Below, piece by piece: positions 44,200 through 54,596 of a stretch of 64,000 nucleotides of DNA. Position numbers and translations under genes: made by a program. Under the pieces are notes generated by a model, which made no database searches, was not told where the DNA came from, and saw nothing but the letters and a program-made list of their open reading frames with translations. How positions within the stretch are numbered: the stretch's first letter is position 1; every line of letters begins with the position of its first letter. The DNA is from Chrysogorgia sp. JL179-B06 (taxonomy: Eukaryota; Cnidaria; Anthozoa; Scleralcyonacea; Chrysogorgiidae). The DNA lies in assembly GCA_035772405.1 (NCBI GenBank), contig JAYKKM010000376.1:846501-910500 (forward strand), read 5' to 3'.

Positions 44200-45812
44200 C
44201 TAATAAGGTATATTTATTAGATGTGTGAAGTTGATCGTCCAGGTTGTTGTAGACGGCCTCAGCGGCGGTCATCTTCAGAGTCAAGTAAAGCGTGTTTGTC
44301 TGGGTTTGCCTATATATACGTCTGGTTCATTACGTCATCGTTTGTTTGAGTCATAATTAGTGTGAGTGGGTGCGCGTCATGCGTTAAGCGTGGGCCAATA
44401 TCGTTTGTAAGCATGGGCCAATATTGTTTGTCATGCGTTAAGCGTGGGTATATTGTTTGTCGGTAGGTCTATTGTTCGTTGGTGCGTGCGAAGAAGTCTT
44501 TTGTATGGTGTCGGTAATTGTTGTGATCTGTTCAGTGGTTTATGTTCCAAGTTGGTATACCAACTTTCTAATGTAAAAACATTTAAGCTGTTGGGGACAT
44601 GGTTTAATGAACATCTTAAGTGGTCAGATCATGTAAAGAAAGTAGTATCATCATGCTACAGCGTTCTTTCCATTCTGTGAAAGGTGAAGAATATGACCCC
44701 ATATCTAAGTTGGGTTATAACGACACAGTGACCTACCCTTTACCTATTTTCCTGCAGAAGAAGATTCAACGAGTACAAAATGCGGCTGCCAGCTTTGTCA
44801 CCAATCGATATTCAACAGAAAAGGATGTGGTGAAATTGGGATGGCTACCCACTTTAGAAAGAGCACAATTTAATTTACTTAAAAATGTTTATAAGTCAAT
44901 ATATAACCCTTTGTGGCCTAAATACCTACAACTAGAAATGCATGAACCATCAAGGTGTTTACGCTCCAGTGCTGCTCCTCAACTGGTAATACCTTTGATG
45001 AAGAATACATTTCAAGACAGTGCAGCAACTCTGTTTAATAATTTGTCTGCAAATATTCGATCATGTTCTGACGAACATTGCTTTAATCGCCAAGTTAGAT
45101 TTATTTTAATGAACAATGCAAAGCAAAGATTGACTTCCTAGTATCTTTGACTTTTCTAAACATTTTTTTTTTTTGATACATAATAAGTAAATATATTTAA
45201 TTGATATAGTTATATTAGTCAGAGTCGCAGATGTAGAGCTACTATGTAGAAATGCTGTGATTAAATCGTTATTATTATTATTATTATTAATGTAAGTCGC
45301 CGTTTGTAGTTTGTGTTAAAGGCGATACATGCAGCCGAGTCCCAGTCAATATCGTGTTTTGTTTGTACGTGGTGTTCAGCTATGTGATTAGTCCTGTCCC
45401 CGTTTCTAGTAGCTCGTTTGTGTTCAGCTAATCTGATTTTTAGGTTTCTGCCAGTTTCACCAATATAAGTGTCCTGGCAGTCGGCGCATTTGATCTTATA
45501 AACTGCACCCTGTCTTTCGTGAGGCTGTTCTTTGTCTTTCACGTTAGTCAGTATATGTCGCAAAGTAGTCATAGGTTTGTGGGCTACACGTATGTTGTAA
45601 ATACGTGCAATAGTCTCTGATGTACCTTTAATGTATGGTATTGTTGCTGTTGTTACGGTTGTACTGCTGTTGGTCTCGTTGATATTGTAGTTGTTCCGTT
45701 CAATAAAGTTAGTATTGCAGTTGTTTTTGCAAAACGTGCGCCGAAGATAGTCGTTTTCGTTGCGCAGAGTTTCGGGTGAATCGCAAATAAGTTGTGCTTT
45801 ATTTCAAATCTT
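44200..45812 (-). pseudogene. Penelope-like element (GIY-YIG end), split by a LINE insertion
   Basis: Minus strand from 45812: a region ending PYIKGTSETIARIYNIRVAH, then the GIY-YIG nuclease domain (GAVYKIKCADCQDTYIGETG, RNLKIRLAEHKRA, DWDSAACIAFNTNYKRRLTL; 45285-45572). After the LINE (about 44545-45290) the same ORF resumes with LEHKPLNRSQQLPTPYKRLL and stops near 44450. The domain is the one that nicks target DNA in Penelope retroelements. The reverse-transcriptase core upstream is missing. Beyond the stop, on the minus strand, TATATATAGG and CTGAAGATGACC...GCTGAGGCCGTC form the degenerate terminal module (44230-44350). Confidence 0.85.
44545..45290 (+). pseudogene. CR1/L2-type LINE 3' end inserted in the Penelope element
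   Basis: 44545-44680 encodes FKLLGTWFNEHLKWSDHVKK (the conserved block after the palm). After a deletion, 44620-45141 encodes KIQRVQNAAASFVTNRY, LGWLPTLERAQFNLLKNVYK and a terminal SCSDEHCFNRQVRFILMNN. The tail is an ATT microsatellite (45270-45290), where the Penelope frame is cut. Target-site duplication is hard to define because of the tail. Confidence 0.8.
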
Positions 45813-45904
45813 CAGTTAACGCAGTAAACAACTAAAAGCATAACCAGTGAAAAACATAACCAGTAAAATCATAACCAGTATAACCAGTTGATCTGAAGAA
45901 GATT

Positions 45905-46075
45905 TTGAAATAAAGTCAAAATGTTATCATCTCTTTTATTTTATTTTTGTATCGTGAGCGGAATCCTTGACTTTCCTGCAATTTGATTGGCTACAATTTG
46001 ATTTTGCCATATTTTGACCACGGTCGCGGAATCCTAAATGCTGACGATTTTTTGATATTTTTAAAGACCCATGAG
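45905..46075. repeat. Dispersed repeat, inverted relative to 29815-29935
   Basis: Shares TTTGTATCGTGAGCGGAAT and ACCACGGTCGCGGAATCCTA (complement of the 29.8-kb copy). Both copies have GCGG-containing ends and AT-rich middles; a short transposon remnant. Confidence 0.6.
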
Positions 46076-46167
46076 ATAATTGTTTTGTTTTTACTTGATG
46101 GTTAAAAAGTAAATAAGGTAAGAGTAACACATGCGAAAACAGATTCAGACGAAAATTCTCACATTCA

Positions 46168-46573
46168 GACAAGAAAGCAGAGATAGTGGAAGATTTTTAC
46201 AGAACCCTTAAAACAGTTATGTGGAAACAGCGAAGGGGCGTACAGATGGATAGATATCCTAGATCAATTTGTTAGCAACTACAATAACAACAAACACAGC
46301 ACCACTCAAATGAAACCAAAAGATGATGACTAGTCAAAAGAGGATCAAGTGTGGAGCACATTGTTTGGGCATCAGTTCTCTGAGCATCCGTTACCAAAGG
46401 TCGGCGATACTGTTGGATATCCAAGTAAGGAAGTATATTTACCAAGGGTTACGCAGTTACTTCATGGACTACTTTGCTATTCAAGATTAGCAAAGATAGT
46501 CGTGGGGATCCAAATGTGTATAGAGGATCTTGAAGGTGAGTCCATTATAGGAAAGTTCTATGAACAGGAGTAA
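46168..46573 (+). pseudogene. Retroviral-type integrase fragment, decayed
   Basis: First frame: a helix typical of the catalytic-core end (DKKAEIVEDFYRTLKTVMWK). After a frameshift: YRWIDILDQFVSNYNNNKHS followed by TQMKP. After a stop: a VWSTLFG linker and a barrel-type C-terminal part with VGDTV, then IEDLEGESIIGKFYEQE. The order matches the integrases of the group found in many invertebrate genomes (Polinton or LTR-element type). The DDE catalytic residues are not in this fragment. At least two frame breaks; clearly not functional. Confidence 0.65.
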
Positions 46574-47686
46574 TCGCTTGTCGACAAGAAAGACGATGTC
46601 TAGAAAGTTGAGAAGATATTGATGAGAAAAAAGTGAAGGAAAAAAGATGGTTCAATTATCAAGTGGTTAGGTTACAACAGTAAACATATCTCTTGGACCC
46701 TGAGAGCGATATGCAGAATATAGATTAACATATAGTCAGCATGACAGAAGGAGTATTTGATGGTATTGAAACGAGAGATCGTGATGATTTTACGAAATAT
46801 AATGCTATGAATGATGATCAGCTGAATGATAATTACACACATTAACCAGAAGCACGTCATAACGAACCTCTACTGACGAACAGTCTATATAACGGACAGT
46901 AAGTCCAGCAACTGATATAATTATTGCTCGGGTTACCACCTGTGGTGGTAAAACCCACCTGTGGTGGTAGCCGAGTCTAGGTTCCGGTGGCATTCCTGTA
47001 TTTTTTTTATTATTTTTATTTTTCGGGTCGACAAATTGCAATTATTGCATCATCCCGATAGGCTTTGCGAAACCAGGCGCTGAGCGCGCGCCATCTTCTT
47101 TGGTCACTATTGCTCGCCTCTGGATTGTCTATACTCAAACTATCCAAAGAAATATAGTAAATTTGTGACAAGATTCATATAAGGAATGCGGCTGGCAAGC
47201 ATTTTAATCATAAATACGCTCTGAACACTGCTTGGCAATCGCACAAGCCGATCGCGGTAGACGGTAGACCTATACTAGAAGATGACGAGCGATTTTGATA
47301 TGTACGCGATCAAATCTATGTTTACATGTTTTATTGAATCGATAAAACTTAATATGTTTAACTGTGCTATTGGATTGTACTGGAAAACGTTGCTCAAATG
47401 CTGTTAATCGAAGAACGAATTGATGAAGTGAACTGTGAAGTGACAGGTAAACATGCTGTTGTTGTGATAATAATATATACCTGAAGAGACTCAACGACAA
47501 CATATCAACGCTGTATGGAAATACGTTACATGTACTAAGGTAACTGTAATATTTATGATAAGCTTTATTGCCTGTCGGCTGTATTGTTTATTGCTATGTC
47601 ATACAAAATAAAGTCGATACTATTCAACCGTTTATTGTATATCGTCGATCTTCTATAATCATCAGTGCAGTACATTCACTAGCCTC
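46574..47686 (+). other. RAF intron 4: unassigned with a small tandem hairpin
   Basis: ACCACCTGTGGTGGT occurs twice at 46935-46968, each copy palindromic. No gene recognised. Confidence 0.45.
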
Positions 47687-47846
47687 CTTCGCAGACAGCT
47701 TTGTGGGCCATGTATACAGGTATAAGAACGTCTGCGAAGGAGCTATACATTCACATATTTTGCCTAATAAATCAGAAAACATATGGCCATCAAATAACCC
47801 TGTTTCACTTGATATTTTATAACCCTGTTTCACTTGATATTTTACC
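47687..47846. repeat. Short hairpin and 26-bp tandem duplication
   Basis: CCTTCGCAGAC (47687) faces GTCTGCGAAGG (47731). ATAACCCTGTTTCACTTGAT is repeated directly at 47795 and 47820. Overlapping frames are incidental. Confidence 0.6.
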
Positions 47847-48740
47847 TGTATATGCGACTCCAAAATGCTCTAGGTTATCAGTACCAGTTACAGCCAAATG
47901 ATTGTCACAGCTATTTCAAACTATAGAAGATCTTTATATCCCAGTTTGCATCTTGGACACACTGTCACGACAAACATTAGTTGTAGTTCATAGACAGTTC
48001 TATATCAATGTTCTTGACAATAATATATTTTTGTAATTTGAGTAGTACTAGCTGTCTGTTGCTTATTGTGAGCCTATCAAATTAAATTTATTACGACTGT
48101 CTTTTCAAGGAAACTAAAAATATCGGAAAATATATGTCCTTTATGACTAATAACTTGAATATCTTATACCATTATTTTAAAAGTTAAAAATCAATTCTTC
48201 CGCCTAAGCATACGGGACAAAGTCGAACCATTTGAAGACCACTAGTCTATTAGGGGAACAATGAAATACCTGTACATGATAATTCCCCCTATAAATGGCG
48301 GTCATTAAATGGTTACAGTTTTTTTTCTCCGACCCCTCAACTTCCCTACAGTCCAAGCAAAAGTAAAAATTGGATGTGAGTAGCTTTCTAAGTAACCCGA
48401 GTTTACGCCTAGCGGGCGTCTTTATTAATAAAAAACCTCTAGACAGCAGACACCTCGAAACAACGGACAGCAAACGTCGGTCCCGAAGTGTCCGTTATAT
48501 GTGTTTAATATTCATTTGCAATCCAATATCATTGAGACATCTTTTATTTACACAGTAACAACACACGAAGAATAACACGATACAGTGAACTTGTACAGGT
48601 AACATATCAACCGAAAAGATAATATAGGGCGTGTTCTTTTATTTTCGTACAAACGATTAGCAATATCAACACTCACTCTCGAAAATGACGGACTATATAA
48701 TAAGTATAGGTAATCATATGATAGCGAGTGCAATTATAAG
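47847..48740 (+). other. RAF intron 4: unassigned
   Basis: Contains the dispersed ACGCCTAGCGGGCGTCT motif near 48408. No gene seen. Confidence 0.4.
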
Positions 48741-48845
48741 GATTTACACTACGAGTGATATTTGAAAATTAGCCAAAATTACACGAGCCGTTAGGCGAGT
48801 GCAATTTGGCAAATTTTCAAATATCACGAGTAGTGCAAATCTCGA
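48741..48845. repeat. Hairpin with arms about 40 bp
   Basis: GATTTACACTACGAGTGATA faces its complement at 48820-48842, with GAGCCGTTAGGCGAGTGC in the loop region. It resembles the stem-loops of the hairpin-plus-TIR elements, but the AACAATTA ends are absent and no TIR body is seen. Confidence 0.6.
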
Positions 48846-48971
48846 TTCTTGTAACACAAGCCATCTTGTGGTGTGTAAAGGGAATTTCGTGGTTGGCATC
48901 TGATCTATGGGTCCTAGCCATTGTTTCTCGATAATCATTCAAAAGCTATACTGTTCGAAAAAGACTGGTTA

Positions 48972-49580
48972 TTAAACTGGCCGGATATAGACCGTGTACG
49001 ACAATACTGGCGAAAGTGTGATCAACGTGTATTGGAAACAAGAGTGAATGCGACCAAATGATTGATTACGATTTGGCTGGTGAAAGTTCAGCAAGCTAGT
49101 GAATAAAGACGACTTTGGTGCTATACACTGGGCAATCTTGAGCTTGAGCACGATATCTCTTTCGTATGAGCACGTCACATTAATAAAGACTGTAGAGTGG
49201 GACAAAGACTCGACGAAAAAACCATAATCGAAAAAAAGATCCCGTATTCTACTTGACATAACTGCGGCATTGGGCATTATAAATGCAAATGTAGTACACA
49301 CTTTTGTCAGGCTGTGGTAAATCGTAATAACGAACTTTAACATTGTATATAAACGATTGAATAGCTTATCTAAAGCATAGAGGGAAATTCCGTCGACTTC
49401 ACACTTGTAGAATTGACTGCATATTTTACTTACGGCTGAAAAATGATAATGTACGACCACTTGTTCTTGTTTTCTTGTAAATAAACCAACATTATGTAAA
49501 AAATTAGCATAGGCAATGAATGAACCAAAACAAAAAAAAAACTCATTTCTTTTGCCTGTGAGGCACACGACTGAAAGCAA
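48972..49580 (-). CDS. Unassigned ORF, 202 codons
   Basis: The longest uninterrupted non-repeat frame of the window on this strand, rich in Phe, Ser, Tyr and Cys. No domain is recognised, and there is no signal peptide or regular hydrophobic spacing. A hairpin lies at its downstream side, and an ATGGCG lies 100 bp upstream in another frame. It could be decayed transposon coding sequence or chance in an AT-rich region. Confidence 0.15.
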   Translation of the reverse strand: MLSVVCLTGKRNEFFFCFGSFIAYANFLHNVGLFTRKQEQVVVHYHFSAVSKICSQFYKCEVDGISLYALDKLFNRLYTMLKFVITIYHSLTKVCTTFAFIMPNAAVMSSRIRDLFFDYGFFVESLSHSTVFINVTCSYERDIVLKLKIAQCIAPKSSLFTSLLNFHQPNRNQSFGRIHSCFQYTLITLSPVLSYTVYIRPV

Positions 49581-49796
49581 GATTAGTAAGTTTCAGTCCC
49601 TACGCGGTCAACGTGAATGTCGGTATCAGTTCGTTTTCAGTCAGTTTTAATTTGCCTGAAACTGGCGTCCAATGTCCGCCATTTCCTTGCTAGTTTAGTG
49701 GGGTATATATACGAAAGCACAAAGTTGCTCCTCGTGATCAGCCAGATGTCAAATGAACCAGCACTATTTCCTTTTTATTAAGGAGTGGGCTGCGTC

Positions 49797-50048
49797 TACA
49801 ATCGTGGCCAAAAGTAGCTGGGACACTTATTACCTACTCAAGTTTTACTAAATTCTATTATCACACATATGAACCCATCCCCCCCCCCTTTCCCCCTACA
49901 ATATTGAATAAAATGGTGCAATGTAACTATATGAGAATTATGTGTGCGTTGTCGTTTGAAACACCAAAAAATACAACATTGATGGGGGGTGGCCTGGATT
50001 TTTCAATAACTCGACAACACTGTCCCACGACTTTTGGCCATGATTGTA
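49797..50048. mobile_element. Tc1/mariner-type MITE, TA target duplication
   Basis: TA at 49797-49798 and 50047-50048. TIRs are CAATCGTGGCCAAAAGT and the mirror ACTTTTGGCCATGATTG, extended by a GGGACA block. GGCCAAAAGT termini with a TA duplication are typical of Tc1/mariner elements. It ends 62 bp before RAF exon 5, close to where the branch point should be. Confidence 0.85.
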
Positions 50049-50110
50049 GGTTTAGAGGTTTACAAAGCAGAAAATAAAACATGATTTTTTCTATTTTCAT
50101 TTTGATATAG

Positions 50111-50162
50111 ACAGGTAATTCCTTGGGATACTAACCTGTCAGATCTCGAAGATGGAGAGGAG
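50111..50162 (+). CDS. RAF: RAF kinase, coding exon 5 (Ras-binding domain)
   Basis: 52 bp, entering in phase 2 and ending phase 0. Completes residue 173 and continues to 190: RQVIPWDTNLSDLEDGEE. Human BRAF has EKKPIGWDTDISWLTGEEL; the WDT turn and the GEE are kept. Acceptor TTTTGATATAG, donor GTATTT at 50163 (weak). Human BRAF, as I recall it, has no intron after GEE, so this small exon comes from an extra intron. It sits between a Tc1/mariner-type MITE (62 bp upstream) and a hAT-like element (322 bp downstream). Confidence 0.9.
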
Positions 50163-50484
50163 GTATTTAATATTTAATACTTTTTTTATTTAATACTACT
50201 AAACCCTAACCATAACAACTCAAATAAAGAAAAAAGAACGAATAAAAAATAAATAACGAAAAATAAAAATAGACGGGACCCCAACCAAAACCTTCCTCAC
50301 TCCACCGACAAACCCAAATAAAAAATCGTACTTAAGGCATCATTACTCGGTTCCAGTTTAACACCATCAGAGATGGTGACCATTTACGAAACGGGAAATA
50401 ACCTCGGCGTCAGAGAAAACATTTTAAAGCCATGTTTCTTTTCACGTTATGTTTTCCACTTTCGCTGGTCGTTGGAGAAATTTG

Positions 50485-51134
50485 CATATGTACTTCTAGT
50501 ACGTATTCCATATAAGGAAGTGACCGACGAGCAAATATACAAGGCATTGACGAACAAATACATGGCACTCGTACCAGTCCACTGGATGTGGGATTATTAA
50601 CACGTTACGATATGTTCGATTATCCGCTCTTTTTAAGAAAACTACGTTCGCTAGCAGGATAAGCTGTACGCATATTGTAAACAGATAATTTATCTTTGTT
50701 TTAATATATATTGTAGCTTTGGGAGTTGATTATTTCTCAAGAAAACGTTCGTCCAAGACAGCCGAAAGTTCGTGTTTTTGTTTACAAGATGATATCCGTA
50801 TTGCGAAAATTATATTTTTGGGCATGTTCGATTATCCGCGCTTTTAAAGAGAACTAAGTTAGCTACCGGGATAAAGCTGTACGTATGTTGTAAATAGATC
50901 ATTTAACTTTCCTTTGATATATTCTATAGCTTTGGGGGTGGTTTATTTCTCAAGAAAACGTTTGCCAAAGGATTAGGACCTTTGTTGTTTTGGGGTCGGT
51001 TACAATCCAATTAACAAGGAGGCTGGTACGAGGGTTGAACGTGTCAGCTATTTGCTCGTTAATTCACTCTATTTGCTCGTCAATGCCTTCTATTTGCGCC
51101 TCCTTATAAGGAATACGTACTAGATACCCATATC
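50485..51134. mobile_element. hAT-like non-autonomous element, copy 2
   Basis: Full-length relative of 7252-7909 with the same CTAGTACGTATTCC termini. GAAATTTG flanks both sides (50477-50484 and 51135-51142), a perfect 8-bp duplication. The internal 21-bp unit array is shortened compared with copy 1. Confidence 0.85.
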
Positions 51135-51273
51135 GAAATTTGTCCCCGCGAAAAAGAGCGCAAAATTCGGAAACGAATTTTTCGTCACGAATTATTTTTC
51201 CTCTGGCGACGAGCGAAATGGTGAGTGATTTGTAGTGTGTTGTTTACATTGTACCTCATTTTCGTACATATAA

Positions 51274-51664
51274 TTAACAATTATTGGATGAGGTTTTCGT
51301 GATATCCGGATTTATCAAGGTCGAGGTAAGTGTTATCAGTCGAAGCCGAAGGCTGAGACTGATAACACTTACAGAGACCTTGATAAATCAGGATATCACG
51401 AAAACCGAATTCAATAATTGTTTTATTATATATTTTAGGAGAAAAAATATAGTACTCATGTATGAAAAACTTTATTTTTGAACCTCGAAAATTGCTTCGC
51501 TCGCTGTAATATTACTCATCGCGGGCGCAACTTGCACATAACTTAGTTATCTGCTAGCAGATAACAGAGTTATCTGTTGGTTGCGTGATTCTTGCGTGAT
51601 TGCGATATTTAACCGTAAGCTCTTAGCCAATCAAAATGCACGTAGTAACTACAATATATAATAA
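51274..51664. mobile_element. Hairpin-plus-TIR element 3 (short)
   Basis: Stem-loop 51276-51422 from AACAATTATTGGATGAGG to TAATTGTT, with a GAAGCCGAAGGCTGAG loop. Body 51423-51664 has ends TTATTATATATT and AATATATAATAA. A small internal hairpin (TTATCTGCTAGCAGATAA, 51547) and CCAATCA (51627) lie before the right end. Confidence 0.7.
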
Positions 51665-52397
51665 TGAGATATATTATTACTCGAGCCAGGACTCGGGCTG
51701 GAAACATGGTCAGTTCAGTCGACCATTATCGCGTCGTGGCGGTCGGTCCTTTTACATTCAAGTCGAAAGTTTTGAGGATGAAATTAAGGCATTGCGAGAC
51801 CTGTCCATGATGTAATCGGAAACTACAACCGTATGGGCGGTTTCGTCCCACTATGCTAGACTTTCTCTTTATACCCAAGCAAACAAGTCTAAAGTAACCT
51901 CGCTCCCGCAGATAAATGTACTCGGCCGAAAATTGTGTCAACAGAGATACGGTTATCGTTGGGTCGTCCCCTTCGCGAAGCCGGCCTGAGTGCCTGTTGA
52001 AACTAGTTACGAACGAATGACTTCGGTCCGCAGGGAGTAGCCTGCATGACGTCGAATTGGGGTGGTTAGGATTAAACGTTGAACTAGACGGCACAAAGGA
52101 AGCTGCGCAATGTTCAGGCGTGCCTGAGAAAATATCATTTTTAATATCAACACACTAAAGTTGTTTAGATATCACTCCGAGATTTAACTTTAAAGCCATT
52201 TTTCTATATAATTGTTGTGATGTCCGTTGTATGATGTTTGCCAATTATTCGCAGTATTCAACACTGGAGTGACTCTTATTAGCCACCCATACATCATACA
52301 ATACCCCTGAAAAATCAACACCAGTGAAGGTCCAATTACGATGAATTACCTATCTATCTTACTATCTATCAAGATATATTACCAGAAAATAAATCGC
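51665..52397 (+). other. RAF intron 5: unassigned
   Basis: Minus frame 51726-52094 (122 codons) has no recognisable domain and is not called. Confidence 0.4.
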
Positions 52398-52490
52398 GAT
52401 CGAGTCCGATCCTGGCTCGAGTCCCGGCTCGAATCCCGGCTCGAGTCCTGGCTCGAGTCCTGGCTCGAGTCCTAGCTCGGATCCTGGCTG
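52398..52490. repeat. 12-bp minisatellite (CTCGAGTCCTGG)n
   Basis: About seven units, each with a CTCGAG or near variant, GC-rich against an AT-rich background. Confidence 0.85.
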
Positions 52491-52598
52491 GGCATTTAGG
52501 TATCCTCATATGTGGGGAATGCTCAGGTGAACCACATCACTTAAATAAGAGGACAATTTCAGTATTTCCCCCGTGGATTACCCTTATTAATTGTCTTG

Positions 52599-53479
52599 CA
52601 GGGCTCAAAATAACGGCCGATCAACGGACAATGACCGGCCAAAAATGCCTCTTGACCGGTCACTTTTTTACCTCACCGGTCATTTGGACCGGTCGACACA
52701 TTTGTATGCCTTCCGATAGAATTTGAAATCGTTTTTTCTCTTCGGCATATCTGCCCAAATCTTGTCAGAGATAGACTGTATATTTCGAGGTATACTTCAT
52801 GGCGAGTACGCAATTTCACTGTAAGTACGTCAAGTTTCGTACGACAAAAACATTGTTTGTTCTTGTCCAAAACGTAAATATATGCTGGTTGCACTTGAAA
52901 GGTTTCGATTTTGTTTCGGAGGAAGGAGGTGAGCAGAGTGACGACGAGGAAGCTGAGTTGAAATGAAGAGTTTATGCTGCTCTTGACTTAACTTTTAAAA
53001 GTTAACATGTGTTCAATTTATACACAATTGACAAGAATAACGCTTTGGTTTCTTTTGCGTTTTTGTTTTTGGTATTTGTTAATTGGTAATAATTATTTAG
53101 GTAGGCGAGTCGTTTTAGGCTAAATATAGTAAGTGGGATGAAAAATTTAACTCCGTCAAAGACTACCTGTGTAATGAGTAAAGTTTATTACTCAATATTA
53201 AGATTATATCTAGAAAACAATAACATTTTATTTACTTTAGACAACCACCTAATCAACGATGATTGCCTGTTCACTTTTACAATGTGATTGCTAACGTCTT
53301 GAGCGTTTAAAACATGAAACAATAAAAGCGATGTCTCGAAACAAATTCGTTATCATTTGTTTTACTGTAAGTGTATGTATGCGTATTAATGACTGGTCAA
53401 AAACAGATTTTGACCGAGCTAAAATCAAGTTGACCGGTCATTTTGACCGGCGACCTACCGGCCGTTATTTTGAGCCCTG
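52599..53479. mobile_element. hAT-type non-autonomous element, TIR CAGGGCTCAAAATAACGGCC
   Basis: Termini CAGGGCTCAAAATAACGGCC and GGCCGTTATTTTGAGCCCTG are perfect. GACCGGTCA words are repeated near both ends. Flanks TGTCTTG and TGACTTG suggest a decayed 7-8-bp duplication. The CAGGG start is typical of hAT. No transposase; the frames inside are short. Confidence 0.85.
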
Positions 53480-53583
53480 TGACTTGTCTTATTGGATTTT
53501 CTCGCTGTCTGAGTTTACGAAATAAGCAAGAAACGTGTTTCTCACACTGGGGGTCTAGGGAGAGGTTGGCAATATTGGGTTAA

Positions 53584-54190
53584 TTAACAATTAGACAACG
53601 AGAACGAGTTGTCTATTAACAGATAGTGAACGAGGGCGAAGCCCGAGTTGACTATCTGCTCATAGACAACGAGGGCGAGTTGTCTAATTGTTTTAGTATC
53701 AACCATAAACAACCTTTCTAACATTGTTCCAAATTTTCAGATAGTCTTACCTTGTCTTGTCTTGTAGAAGTCTCCCCATTCAAAATGTAGAGTTGCTCGA
53801 TGACACATGATAAACAATCGCTCACAAAAAACGAGATTGTAATTACTTTGCTTCACATTTGGTATAGATATACTCCATAGGCATAAGCGAATTCATTTTC
53901 TTATTCGAAAATGTCAAACTGAACAATTTCCCATTACTTTCGGGCCAATGTTTTCATGATTTCATCGCTCGTATATAAATTTTAGCGGACGCCATGTTTG
54001 GACTAGATTCCAGGTTTGGCCGTGCAGCTTGAATATGTCGTGGCTTCTGATTGGTCAGGATAGGAATATTCCGGCATAAGAAGGTTTGTGATTGGGTAAC
54101 GCTACTCACCGTCTATCACCAATAGACAGTGAGTAGCTCAGCCAATCAGAATGCCGAATTTGTAATAGACCACTAGTTGGTTGATACTAA
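53584..54190. mobile_element. Hairpin-plus-TIR element 4
   Basis: Stem-loop 53586-53692 from AACAATTAGACAACGAG to TAATTGTT with GAGGGCGAAGCCCGAG at the tip. Body 53693-54190 has ends TTAGTATCAACCA and TGGTTGATACTAA. Near the right end are a small hairpin (CTACTCACCGTCTAT... 54101-54136) and CCAATCAGAA (54139). On the minus strand an ATGGCG lies at 53995. It ends 236 bp before RAF exon 6. Confidence 0.75.
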
Positions 54191-54426
54191 TACGTGTTAA
54201 TAGGGTAGCGTATTTTTTTGCCACCTTTTGCGAGCAGTGTTCCCACCCACACTCCGAGTTGTCAAAACAAGCAGGTTTGAATTTTGTGTGTTAACGTTTA
54301 GTTTAATGTTGACAATGTAACTGAATATATTTTTAATAAAGGCACTGCACTGCTTTGCGGTGGGGCAGATCAATTAGGGTAACCCAGTGTGAGAATCTTA
54401 GTGATATCTAATGTATCTCTTTCTAG

Positions 54427-54483
54427 ATATCTGTGGAACAAAATGATCAATTTCCAATAACTAGTAGCATTTCGCACAATTTT
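54427..54483 (+). CDS. RAF: RAF kinase, coding exon 6 (end of Ras-binding domain, start of C1)
   Basis: 57 bp, phase 0 at both ends, residues 191-209: ISVEQNDQFPITSSISHNF. Human BRAF has LHVEVLENVPLTTHNF; the strand ending xVE and the HNF junction agree, with a few extra residues here. H207 is the first zinc ligand of the C1 domain. Acceptor TTTCTAG, donor GTAAGT. The end in phase 0 after HNF is where human BRAF has its exon 5/6 junction. Confidence 0.9.
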
Positions 54484-54596
54484 GTAAGTATTGGTAATAA
54501 TTATGCTCATTATATCTGTTTAGCTGCACCGCCATTTTTTTATTATTTATACAGTCTATAGGCGTAAGGCGTCGTCGTATCGCTTCGTTCACTGAA

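Noticed and set aside
51726..52094. 122-codon minus-strand ORF
   Set aside because: No recognisable domain, no partner exon; open frame may be chance in a GC-richer patch.
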